From positions 23,699-87,698 of the forward strand of contig NZ_JAHRIB010000129.1 in assembly GCF_019090165.1 (NCBI RefSeq): 64,000 nucleotides of DNA, read 5' to 3'. This document shows positions 50,372-57,718 of this stretch, one piece after another; the first letter of the stretch is position 1, and the number at the start of each line of letters is the position of its first letter. A model generated the notes under the pieces. The model did not search any database. It saw only the letters and a list, made by a program, of their open reading frames with translations, and had not been told where the DNA came from. Source of the stretch: Streptomyces sp. BV286. GTDB lineage: Bacteria > Actinomycetota > Actinomycetes > Streptomycetales > Streptomycetaceae. The position numbers were made by a program, and so were the translations under genes.

Positions 50372-50533
50372 GGTCTCCGTGGGGTGGTCGAGCGGCTCGG
50401 CTGCGCGTGGCGTCGGCCGGTCAGGCATCGGCTGGGTATGACAACCGGGCCACCCTACCGGCGGCCCACGCGCGTCAACGCGCGGACTGCGCCGGGTCCC
50501 CCTTGGATGGGACTCAGGTCACATCGCCTCGTG

Positions 50534-50650
50534 TCAGCGCGCGAAAGGCAGCAACTGTGCGGCGGTCTTCGGAACGTCCAGGGCGCCCTGACAGACATCG
50601 AACACGAGTGTCCCGTCGACAAGGCAGTGCTTGCGGGCGGGCGACTCCAT
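50534..50650 (-). CDS. Possible 38-aa peptide coupled to the MFS gene
   Basis: The frame MESPARKHCLVDGTLVFDVC ends in AAQLLPFAR. Its ATG overlaps the MFS stop codon by one base (TGATG), the layout of translational coupling. It has no similarity I can name and codon use is not clearly Streptomyces-like, so it could be a chance frame or a remnant. Confidence 0.35.
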   Translation of the reverse strand: MESPARKHCLVDGTLVFDVCQGALDVPKTAAQLLPFAR

Positions 50651-52098
50651 CAATCGGCCCGCAGCCGCGTAGTCACCCAGGCGCCCGCCAACGCCACCCC
50701 CGCCATCGGCAGGAACACCGCGACGAAGGCCGCCGGGTGGCCGCCGGAGGCCTGTGTGGCCGCGTGGGCGACCGTGCCGCCGCCCAGCGCCGCGAAGGCC
50801 GCGCCGCCGACGGCGAGCAGCATGACGTTGGCGAGGCCGTCGGATATCTGGAGCGCGGCGGAGTTGTTGCCGGCCTGGCCCGGGGCGGAGAGCTGCAGCA
50901 GGAGGACGCTGGTGGAGGAGATCACCAGGCCCATGCCGAAGCAGCCGATCGCCCAGGCCACCGCCACCGTCCACACGGGGACCCCGTCGATCAGCACCGT
51001 CGGCACGGCGGCGATGGCGGCCGCGGTCAGCACCATGCCCAGCGCCATGAGCCGCTCCCGGTACGGCTCCACCCGCGCCCTCGCCTGCACGAAGGAACCC
51101 AGCGCCCAGGTGAGCCCGCTCGCCGCCAGTGAGAACCCGGCCATGGTCGGCGACAGCCCCCGCTCGGTGACCAGCATCAGCGGCACGAACGACTCCGCCG
51201 CGATGAAGGACCCGGCCGCGACCCCGCGCAGCAGCACCACGGACGGCAGGCCGCGCGCCGCCCGGTAGGTCCCCCGCGGCAGCAGCCCGAGCACCGCCGG
51301 GACCAGCAGCGCCGCCCCCGCCGCGCCCGGGATCACGGACAGCCACCGCAGGTCCTGTGCGGCGTACTGCAGCAGACCGGCGCCCAGGGAGATGCCCAGA
51401 GCCAGGCGGATGCGCCGCCGGTCGAAGGGCGCGGCGACGGTCCCCTCCGCCGGACCGGACGCCCGGCGGCGGATCTGCGGCAGCGCGAGTGCCAGGGGAA
51501 GGACCACCAGCACCGGTACCCCGACGAACACCCAGCGCCAGCCGAGGTGCTCGGTCACCGCGCCGGAGGCCAGCGGGCCCACGACGGACGGGAGCACCCA
51601 GCTCGCCGCGAACGCCGCCATGATCGACGGCCGCAGCCGTTCCGGATAGGCCCGTCCCACGACCACGTACAGCGCGACGATCACCAGGCCGCCGCCCAGG
51701 CCCTGTACGGCCCGCCCGAGGATGAACAGCCACATGACCCCGGCCGTCCCGGACAGCAGCAGCCCCGCCGCGAACGCGCCGATCCCCGCGGTGAGCGATC
51801 TGAGCGGGCCCGCCCGGTCCGACCACTGCCCGGCCAGCACCATGCCGAACAGGCTCGTCGTGAAGTACCCGGAGAACGCGAACGCGTACAGCGGGATCCC
51901 GTCGAGCTCGCGCGCCGCGACGGGCATCGCCGTCCCGACGGCCGTCGCCTCGAAGGCGATCAGCAGCACGACCGAGACGATCCCGATACTCAGCGCCCGG
52001 TGCGAGCGGCCGAGGACGCCCTCCTGGGGGGCGGTGGCTCCGGTCGGTGCGCTCGGGGTCTCGGCGACGCCGGTGTCGCCCGGCTCCAGGGTGGTCAT
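50650..52098 (-). CDS. MFS transporter, 14-helix drug:H+ antiporter type
   Basis: A 482-aa major facilitator with SLFGMVLAGQWSDRAGPLRS (loop 2-3 motif), RAVQGLGGGLVIVALYVVVG (motif B/C region with the conserved Arg), and GPLASGAVTEHLGWRWVFVG (motif C), typical of DHA-type exporters. Transported compounds are unknown. The start at 52098 gives MTTLEPGDTGVAETPSAP. It overlaps a short possible reading frame downstream by the TGATG junction. It may be cotranscribed with nothing else. Confidence 0.88.
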   Translation of the reverse strand: MTTLEPGDTGVAETPSAPTGATAPQEGVLGRSHRALSIGIVSVVLLIAFEATAVGTAMPVAARELDGIPLYAFAFSGYFTTSLFGMVLAGQWSDRAGPLRSLTAGIGAFAAGLLLSGTAGVMWLFILGRAVQGLGGGLVIVALYVVVGRAYPERLRPSIMAAFAASWVLPSVVGPLASGAVTEHLGWRWVFVGVPVLVVLPLALALPQIRRRASGPAEGTVAAPFDRRRIRLALGISLGAGLLQYAAQDLRWLSVIPGAAGAALLVPAVLGLLPRGTYRAARGLPSVVLLRGVAAGSFIAAESFVPLMLVTERGLSPTMAGFSLAASGLTWALGSFVQARARVEPYRERLMALGMVLTAAAIAAVPTVLIDGVPVWTVAVAWAIGCFGMGLVISSTSVLLLQLSAPGQAGNNSAALQISDGLANVMLLAVGGAAFAALGGGTVAHAATQASGGHPAAFVAVFLPMAGVALAGAWVTTRLRAD

Positions 52099-52327
52099 GC
52101 CGTCAGCGTAAGGAACGAGACTGACATTGACCCCTGTCGGAAGGACGGTCCTCGACCGGGACCTTGGTCGTACGACCGGCGTCGGCCCCTCCCCCGCCGC
52201 TGCGCCTCGGCGTGCTTTGTGAACGCGGTGTGGCAGTCCCGTTGCGGCACCGGCCCGTTCCTTGAGTCCCGTCCGGCCGGGGGCCTACGGTCGGTGCAAC
52301 GGGTCCGGAACATCGGACTCGGTGAAC

Positions 52328-52399
52328 GGCCGTGTGCCCGAGTGGTTTAGGGACTCGCCTGCAAAGCGAGGCACGTGGGTTCGATTCCCGCCACGGCCT
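52328..52399 (+). tRNA. tRNA-Cys (anticodon GCA)
   Basis: 72 nt. Acceptor stem GGCCGTG/CACGGCC with discriminator U (T at 52399), the expected Cys identity base. The D-arm is CCCGAGTGGTTTAGGG, the anticodon stem CTCGC/GCGAG holds loop CTGCAAA (GCA), and the T-arm is GTGGGTTCGATTCCCGC. No encoded CCA (TCAAG follows). Confidence 0.95.
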
Positions 52400-52421
52400 C
52401 AAGTGGCCTGACCAGGCAGAA

Positions 52422-52458
52422 CGGAAGGGTGGCACCTCGTCGAGGTGCCACCCTTCCG
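52422..52458 (+). terminator. Terminator after tRNA-Cys
   Basis: CGGAAGGGTGGCACCTCG and CGAGGTGCCACCCTTCCG are complementary over 18 bp around a single T (effective loop about CTCGTCGAG). It lies 22 nt after the tRNA. Confidence 0.92.
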
Positions 52459-52538
52459 GCCGTCCGTCCTACGGTCCGTCTCACTTTCCGTCTCACTGTC
52501 CGTCTCAGTCGCAGCCCGGGCATCCGTGATGGCCGTCC

Positions 52539-52567
52539 GTTGTCGTTGTCGTTGTCGTTGTCGTTGC
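52539..52567 (-). repeat. Hexanucleotide GTTGTC array near the end of a secreted-protein gene
   Basis: About five uninterrupted copies of GTTGTC (plus strand), 33 bp beyond the stop codon of the secreted protein gene at 52600. Such short perfect units are prone to slippage. Confidence 0.8.
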
Positions 52568-52599
52568 CGCTGACCGCAGCCCCAAAAGGGCTTCACCCG

Positions 52600-53004
52600 T
52601 TAACCCGCCGAACACAGGCCGTCGCTCGGGCAGAACATGGCCCAGGTGAAGTTGTAGCCGGCACGTATGGTCACGGGATTCGGCGAGGGGTCGAAGTTGG
52701 TGTAGGACCCCTCGTCGGGTGTGGCGGTGAACGTCACCGTCGTTCCGACCTCGAAGGCGGCGGTACAGGTGCCTGACGGGTTCGACGGCGGTTCGGCGCT
52801 CGAATACGGGTCCCACGCCGTCGTGTGGCAGTTGATCCCGGCGGGCTGGCTGGTGACGGTGCCGCCGCCCCAGCCGTCGCTGACATACGCGGAGATCTGA
52901 GCGGTCTGAGCCTGGGCCGGGGCGACCGAAGCGATCGCGGCGGCCGTGGCGAGGGCGGTGACGACTCCCGTCGCGCGCCAGGCGCGGTGTCTGTTCGTTC
53001 TCAT
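52600..53004 (-). CDS. Secreted protein of unknown function, 134 aa
   Basis: A Sec signal peptide (MRTNRHRAWRATGVVTALAT then AAAIASVAPAQA) and a mature domain of about 100 residues with Gly/Ser/Thr-rich beta pattern. It has four cysteines (NCHTTAW, GTCTAAF, MFCPSDGLCS), likely two disulfides. VGTTVTFTATPDEGSYTNF resembles a bacterial Ig-like or InlB-type repeat. The start is set by GAGGAG 6 nt ahead. Function unknown. Confidence 0.7.
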   Translation of the reverse strand: MRTNRHRAWRATGVVTALATAAAIASVAPAQAQTAQISAYVSDGWGGGTVTSQPAGINCHTTAWDPYSSAEPPSNPSGTCTAAFEVGTTVTFTATPDEGSYTNFDPSPNPVTIRAGYNFTWAMFCPSDGLCSAG

Positions 53005-53172
53005 GGGAGGCTCCTCGGATCGAACGTGGTCGATCCCCTGTGACCAGCCTATTCTTCTCCTCGGGCGGGTGCTACGGGAGCGGCGGGACCGGTCGGCCGC
53101 AGCGCCGGCCTTCGCGCTCGGCCCCGCCCCGGGCCGCCTCCGCAGGGCAGCTGATCGCTCGCATCGCACAGC

Positions 53173-53236
53173 AGTCAGAGCACTCCGGGGTCGGAGCACC
53201 CCGCGGTCGGAGCACCCCGCGGTCAGAGCACTCCGG
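53173..53236 (-). repeat. 16-bp tandem repeat spanning the SUKH gene stop codon
   Basis: Units at 53221-53236 (genic, GGTCAGAGCACTCCGG in plus sense, containing the stop), 53205-53220 and 53189-53204 (both GGTCGGAGCACCCCGC), and 53173-53188 (AGTCAGAGCACTCCGG). The first and last agree and the middle two share two changes, as expected for stepwise duplications. Confidence 0.88.
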
Positions 53237-54503
53237 CCGCCTCGTCCTGGAACATCTCCGTCCAGTAGTGCCACTCGCCCAGCGGGGTGGAGCCCGTGGG
53301 GTCGACCGCCGACAGGGTCTGCGTCATCGTCGTGGCCAGTTGGTCGTAGGCCCCCGCCGTCAGCTCGTGGGACAGGGACTCGTCGATCGTCCTCTCGCGG
53401 TGCAGCAGCCACAGTGTGAAGGCCAGCGTGGAGACGTCCGTGTTCAGGGCGTGGAGGGTCGCCTCAGGCTCGCTCCAGTCGAGGATCGCGCCCGTCGCGC
53501 CGTCGACGACCAGGCTGTTGTCCTCCACGAGATGACCCAGGCGTATCAAGTGGTCCGCGCCGTCGGGGAGTTGGTCGGCGGTGAGGACGTCGGGGCGCTC
53601 GTCCTCGTAGTACTCGGTGAGGGTCGGCAACGGCACGTCCGTGTCCAGCTGGAACAGGAAGCCGTCCTCGGGCAGGCCCGTCTCGCGCAGGAACCGCCGG
53701 GTCGGCTCGTGCGCGAGCGCCACGGGGAAGTCGACGTCCTCGTAGCGGACGACGCGGCCCTGGCCGAACTCCTGGTCCAGCAGACGGGCAGGCAGGTCGA
53801 GGGTGAGCGCCGAGTCCTCGGGCGGGCCCGCGACGAGGGCCAGCGGGCGGATCAGCGCGGCCATCTTCCAGAAGGGCGGGACCTCGCCGTCGACGCCCGC
53901 CTCGAACTCCGTGAGCAGTCGGCGCGACATTCCCGTGACGGCCTTCGGTCCGAACCGGCCTTCATAGGAGGCGAACCGGCCGCTTCTCGCGGACATCTCC
54001 TCCGTCGCCGTCATGAAGCCGGCCAGGGTTTGGAGCGAGGGCGCGAACGGGCGGCGCTCCATCAGGTCGGGGCGGTCGTGGAGGAAGCAGGTGGTGGACA
54101 CCTCGCCCGTCGCTCCGTCGAGCAGGACCGACTCCGTCTCCGCGGCGACGGGGTCCCGCAACGCGCCGATCACCAACTGCTCGCGCAGGTCCACCGGGAG
54201 GCGGGCCGGGTCTCCCGTGTGGTCCGCCACGGTACGCAGCCCGTCGGTGCGCAGTACCTCGAAGGTCAACAGGCCGCTGTCGGCGGGCAGTCCGGGTCCC
54301 GTCAGCCAGCGTCGCGTCGGTGTGTGCGTGACGTACGGACCCAGTGCGCCCTCGGTCAGCGTGATCGTCTCCGTACCGGTGGTCGTCTCGGTGCCGGAGG
54401 CCGTCTCCGTACCGGTGATCTTCTCCGTGCCAGTGGTCGTCTCCGTGCCGGTGGCCGCCTCGGTGTCTGTGATCGTCCTGGTGCCGGTGTCCGTCGTGCT
54501 CAT
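53223..54503 (-). CDS. Duplicated SUKH-4-like immunity-type protein
   Basis: A 426-aa protein. The first about 50 residues are a Thr/Glu/Gly-rich repeat (TGTETTTGTEKITGTETASG). Two homologous alpha/beta domains follow, each with a TPTRRWL or EPTRRFL motif, LLLDGATGEV- or LVVDGATGAI-type hairpins and a DWSEPEATLHALN-type strand. This pattern resembles SUKH-4 family immunity proteins, which protect against polymorphic toxins. No toxin gene is adjacent. The duplication could let it bind two toxins or act as a dimer in one chain. GGGGGAA lies 5 nt before the start. Confidence 0.72.
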   Translation of the reverse strand: MSTTDTGTRTITDTEAATGTETTTGTEKITGTETASGTETTTGTETITLTEGALGPYVTHTPTRRWLTGPGLPADSGLLTFEVLRTDGLRTVADHTGDPARLPVDLREQLVIGALRDPVAAETESVLLDGATGEVSTTCFLHDRPDLMERRPFAPSLQTLAGFMTATEEMSARSGRFASYEGRFGPKAVTGMSRRLLTEFEAGVDGEVPPFWKMAALIRPLALVAGPPEDSALTLDLPARLLDQEFGQGRVVRYEDVDFPVALAHEPTRRFLRETGLPEDGFLFQLDTDVPLPTLTEYYEDERPDVLTADQLPDGADHLIRLGHLVEDNSLVVDGATGAILDWSEPEATLHALNTDVSTLAFTLWLLHRERTIDESLSHELTAGAYDQLATTMTQTLSAVDPTGSTPLGEWHYWTEMFQDEAAGVL

Positions 54504-54714
54504 CGTTCCCCCGCGCATGGTTGTTCACGTCCCCCAGGCAGGACCGGACCGGGCGGCGCGCACGCGCAGACGTCCGGGAACAGCCGGAAAACGTCCCGCC
54601 GCCCAGCGGTCCTCCCCCACTGCCCAGAACACTACGCGGCACCACTGACAACGCCCCGGGCCCGCGGTGACCAGCGGGTCCGCCGTGCGCGGCAGGCGCC
54701 ACGAGGCGCCCGGC

Positions 54715-55248
54715 TCAGCGGATGCGCGCCCGTTCCCGTCCCGTCAGGATCGCGTCCACGGTCTGTCCCACGGTCTGCTCGGAGGTGTCCAGCCACAGGC
54801 CGACGCGCGGGGTGTCGGCGCGCAGACCGCGGTCGAGGTCCCCGACGGTCCACGCGCCGTAGCCCGTCTTGGCCCGCCCGGCCTCCCGCTCCGCCACGGC
54901 CTCGGGCCGCGGGGCCAGCACAACGACGTACAGGGGCCGTGTCCGCACCAGTTCGACGTACGCCGTCAGGTTGTCGCCCAGCACCACGTCCTGCACGACG
55001 GCGGTGAAGCCCGCTCGCGCGTACGCGTCGGCCGTCGCCGCCGACAGGCTGTACCGCAGCCGGAGTTGGGCCTCGGCCTCGCTCCCCGGTCCGGCGCCGG
55101 GCTCGTACTCCACGCGGCCGGACACGAGCATCCGCCGGAACGCGTCACCGCGCACGTGCGCGGCCCGCGGCAGCCGCTCGGCCAGTGCCTGCGCGACCGT
55201 GGACTTCCCGGCGGCCATGATGCCGGTGATCAGGATGACACCGTCCAC
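54715..55248 (-). CDS. P-loop kinase of the AAA/zeta-like type
   Basis: A 177-aa P-loop protein with Walker A GIMAAGKSTVAQALAERL, a later RRMLVSG region and a basic ARPLYVVVLAPR strand. Its size and organisation resemble small kinase proteins such as zeta-toxin-like or chloramphenicol-phosphotransferase-like proteins. It may phosphorylate a small molecule. The GTG start at 55248 has GAGGTG before it. It follows the xanthine-dehydrogenase-type operon by 26 bp and could be its last gene. Confidence 0.72.
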   Translation of the reverse strand: MDGVILITGIMAAGKSTVAQALAERLPRAAHVRGDAFRRMLVSGRVEYEPGAGPGSEAEAQLRLRYSLSAATADAYARAGFTAVVQDVVLGDNLTAYVELVRTRPLYVVVLAPRPEAVAEREAGRAKTGYGAWTVGDLDRGLRADTPRVGLWLDTSEQTVGQTVDAILTGRERARIR

Positions 55249-55274
55249 GTCACACCTCGCGGCCCGTCGAGCCC

Positions 55275-55412
55275 TCAGGAGAGATACACGCCACCCACGA
55301 CGACCACGACCGCGGCCAGCACGAAGACCAGCGCCCACAGCAGCAGCCTGCCGGTACCGGGCGCTGGTTCGTAGCGCGGCGGCTCGCCCTCCGAAGGCGT
55401 GTGCCCCGTCAC
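55275..55412 (-). CDS. Small single-pass membrane peptide, 45 aa
   Basis: The frame VTGHTPSEGEPPRYEPAPGT is followed by the helix LLLWALVFVLAAVVVVVGGV and ends YLS. Its GTG start overlaps the stop of the molybdopterin subunit gene by 4 nt (GTGA), which implies translational coupling. An acidic Pro-rich face precedes one membrane helix. It is too small for family assignment; it may anchor the complex or be a regulatory peptide. Confidence 0.6.
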   Translation of the reverse strand: MTGHTPSEGEPPRYEPAPGTGRLLLWALVFVLAAVVVVVGGVYLS

Positions 55413-57718
55413 TGTGCCGCCGTCACCACGGCTGCCTGTGGCCTTATCGGCAGCCGGTTCACCGGGCGTCCCGTGGCCGCCCGTACCGCGGACGCGACCG
55501 CGGCGGGGGACGTGACCACCGGTACCGCGCTGACGGCCTTCGCGCCGAAGGGTGCGACCACGTCGCGCTCCTCGACGAGCTTGACGATGCGGATGTCGGG
55601 GGCGTCGAGGGCGGTCGGCAGCGCGTACCCGGTGAGGTCGGGGTGGCGCACCAGCCCGCGCGCGGTGCGCAGGTTCTCCGTGAGGGCGACGCCGATGCCC
55701 TGCGTGACGCCCGCCTCGATCCGGGCGGTGAGCTGTGCGGGGTTCAGAATGCGGCCCACGTCCTGGGCGAGCGCCAGTTCGACCACCCGTACCGAGCCGA
55801 GTTCGATGTCCACGTCCACGACCGCGCGGATCGCGCAGAAGGCGAGGCCCACGAAGGCGTCGCCCTGGCCCGTGCCGTCCAGCGGCTCGGTGGGGTGCGG
55901 GCGGCACTGCGCGGTGGCCCACAGCTCCTTGCCGTCCATCGCCTCCATGACGGTGGTCGACAGCACACCGTCGTACGAGGTGATCTTGCCGTCGGTGATC
56001 TGGAGGAGCTCGGTGGACATGCCGAACTTGTGCGCCAGGGGCTGCAGCAGCTGGGTGCGGACCATCTTGGCGGCCCGCTCGACGGCGCCGCCGGACACCC
56101 AGGTGTGGCGGCCGCGGCAGCTGGGGCCGGCCGGGGGCTGATCGGTGTCCACGGAGGCGACGTGCACCTCTTCGATGCCGAGCGTCTCCTGGACGATCTG
56201 GCGGGCCAGCGTGGTGAAGCCCTGCCCGGTCTCCACGGCCGCGCAGAGCACGGTGGCGATGCCGTCGTGGACCTTCACGGTGGCGGTCGAGACCTCGTCC
56301 GTGCCCTCGGCGCCGAGCATGTGGACCATGCCCAGCGCGTAGCCGACGCCCCGCCGTACGGCGCCGGGCTCACCGGCGCCCTCGGGGCCGCCCGGGAGCA
56401 GCCACTCCTCCTCGGGGGTGTCCTTGGGGAGGGCGGGCAGCGGGAAGTCCTGGACGGCCTGCAGCAGTTCGGCGACCGGGGCGGGGCACGTCACGGTCTG
56501 GCCGGTGGGCAGCACGTCCCCGGTGGCCAGTACGTTGCGCAGGCGCAGCTCGGCCGGGTCGGCGCCCAGCTTCTTCGCCAGCTTGTCCATCTGGGCCTCG
56601 TAGGCGGCGCACACCTGCATGGCGCCCTCGCCGCGCACGTGGCCGGAGGGCGGGTTGTTGGTGCGTACGGCCCAGCCCTCGATGAAGGCGTTCGGGACGA
56701 CGTACGGGCCGCAGGCGAAGGAGACGGCGGCGGCGAGGGCCTCCGACGAGGTGTCCGCGTACGCGCCCGCGTCGAGGAGGATCTGCGCCTCGACCTTCAC
56801 CAGCCTGCCCTCGGCGTCCGCGTGGTGGCGGTAGCGCAGGAGGGTGGGGTGCCGGTGGACGTGCCCGAGGAAGGATTCTTCGCGCGTTGCGGTGATCTTG
56901 ACAGGACATCCTGTCTTCAGGGCAAGCAGTCCCAGGGGGAGCTGGAAACCCTGGTCCTCGCGGTCCGCGGTGGCGCCGGGCACGCCGGTGACGACGACCT
57001 TCACGCGCTCCGGCTCCAGCCCGTAGCAGGCGGCGGCCGTGTCCCGGTCGGTGTGCGGGTCGGTGGAGGCCACGTAGAGCTCGACCCCGCCGTCGGGGCG
57101 GGGCACGGCGAGGCCGGCCTCCGCGCCGATCGGGGCCGGGTCCTGGCGGCCGATGCGGTACAGGCCCTCCACGACGATGTCGCCCGCCGCGTCCGGGTCG
57201 CCGTGACGCAGCGGGATGTGGCGGATCAGGTTGCCGTCGGGGTGCAGGGGTTCGGCCTCGAAGGCCTGCTCCGGGTCGGTCACCGGGTCGAGGACCTCGT
57301 ACTCGACGATGACGGCGGCGGCGGCCATGCGCGCGGTGTCGGGGTGGTCCGCGGCGACGGCGGCGATGGGCTCGCCGTGGTGGCGTACGACGTCGGAGGC
57401 GAACACCGGGCGGTCGGCCCTGCCGCGGCCGTGCAGCGCGGCTCCGGGCACGTCCTCGTGCGTGATGACGGCCCGTACGCCGGGCATCTCGCGCGCGTGG
57501 GTCGTGTCGACGGACAGGATGCGCGCGTGCGGGTGCGGCGATCTGAGGACGGCGGCCCACAGGAGGCCCTCGGCCCACAGGTCCGCCGCGTACGGGAAGG
57601 TGCCCTCCGTCTTGGCGCGGGCCTCCGCGGTCGGCAGGGACACGCCGAGGCCGTGCGGGGGCGGCTCGGGAGCGGTGCCGGGCTCCGCTGTGGTCGCGGT
57701 GGCGGTGTCGTTGCTCAC
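55409..57718 (-). CDS. Xanthine-dehydrogenase-family molybdopterin-binding subunit lacking the usual catalytic Glu
   Basis: A 769-aa large subunit of the molybdenum hydroxylase family. Recognisable parts are the N-terminal ab-hammerhead (GTFPYAADLWAEGLLWAAVL), PDGGVELYVASTDPHTDRDT, GHVRGEGAMQVCAAYEAQMD and GTGQGDAFVGLAFCAIRAVV. In the C-terminal motif, family members have GxKGVGE, with Glu as the base that activates the substrate; here it is GAKAVSAVP, so residue 731 is Ala. Either it has another function or another acid. The gene overlaps the iron-sulfur gene by 4 nt and belongs to an operon of three subunits. Confidence 0.9.
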   Translation of the reverse strand: MSNDTATATTAEPGTAPEPPPHGLGVSLPTAEARAKTEGTFPYAADLWAEGLLWAAVLRSPHPHARILSVDTTHAREMPGVRAVITHEDVPGAALHGRGRADRPVFASDVVRHHGEPIAAVAADHPDTARMAAAAVIVEYEVLDPVTDPEQAFEAEPLHPDGNLIRHIPLRHGDPDAAGDIVVEGLYRIGRQDPAPIGAEAGLAVPRPDGGVELYVASTDPHTDRDTAAACYGLEPERVKVVVTGVPGATADREDQGFQLPLGLLALKTGCPVKITATREESFLGHVHRHPTLLRYRHHADAEGRLVKVEAQILLDAGAYADTSSEALAAAVSFACGPYVVPNAFIEGWAVRTNNPPSGHVRGEGAMQVCAAYEAQMDKLAKKLGADPAELRLRNVLATGDVLPTGQTVTCPAPVAELLQAVQDFPLPALPKDTPEEEWLLPGGPEGAGEPGAVRRGVGYALGMVHMLGAEGTDEVSTATVKVHDGIATVLCAAVETGQGFTTLARQIVQETLGIEEVHVASVDTDQPPAGPSCRGRHTWVSGGAVERAAKMVRTQLLQPLAHKFGMSTELLQITDGKITSYDGVLSTTVMEAMDGKELWATAQCRPHPTEPLDGTGQGDAFVGLAFCAIRAVVDVDIELGSVRVVELALAQDVGRILNPAQLTARIEAGVTQGIGVALTENLRTARGLVRHPDLTGYALPTALDAPDIRIVKLVEERDVVAPFGAKAVSAVPVVTSPAAVASAVRAATGRPVNRLPIRPQAAVVTAAQ

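Noticed and set aside
52328..52399. tRNA-Cys as an attachment site for accessory genes at 52.6-55 kb
   Set aside because: The next genes are few and lack mobility functions, and no direct repeat of the tRNA end is seen. GC content and codon use do not change.
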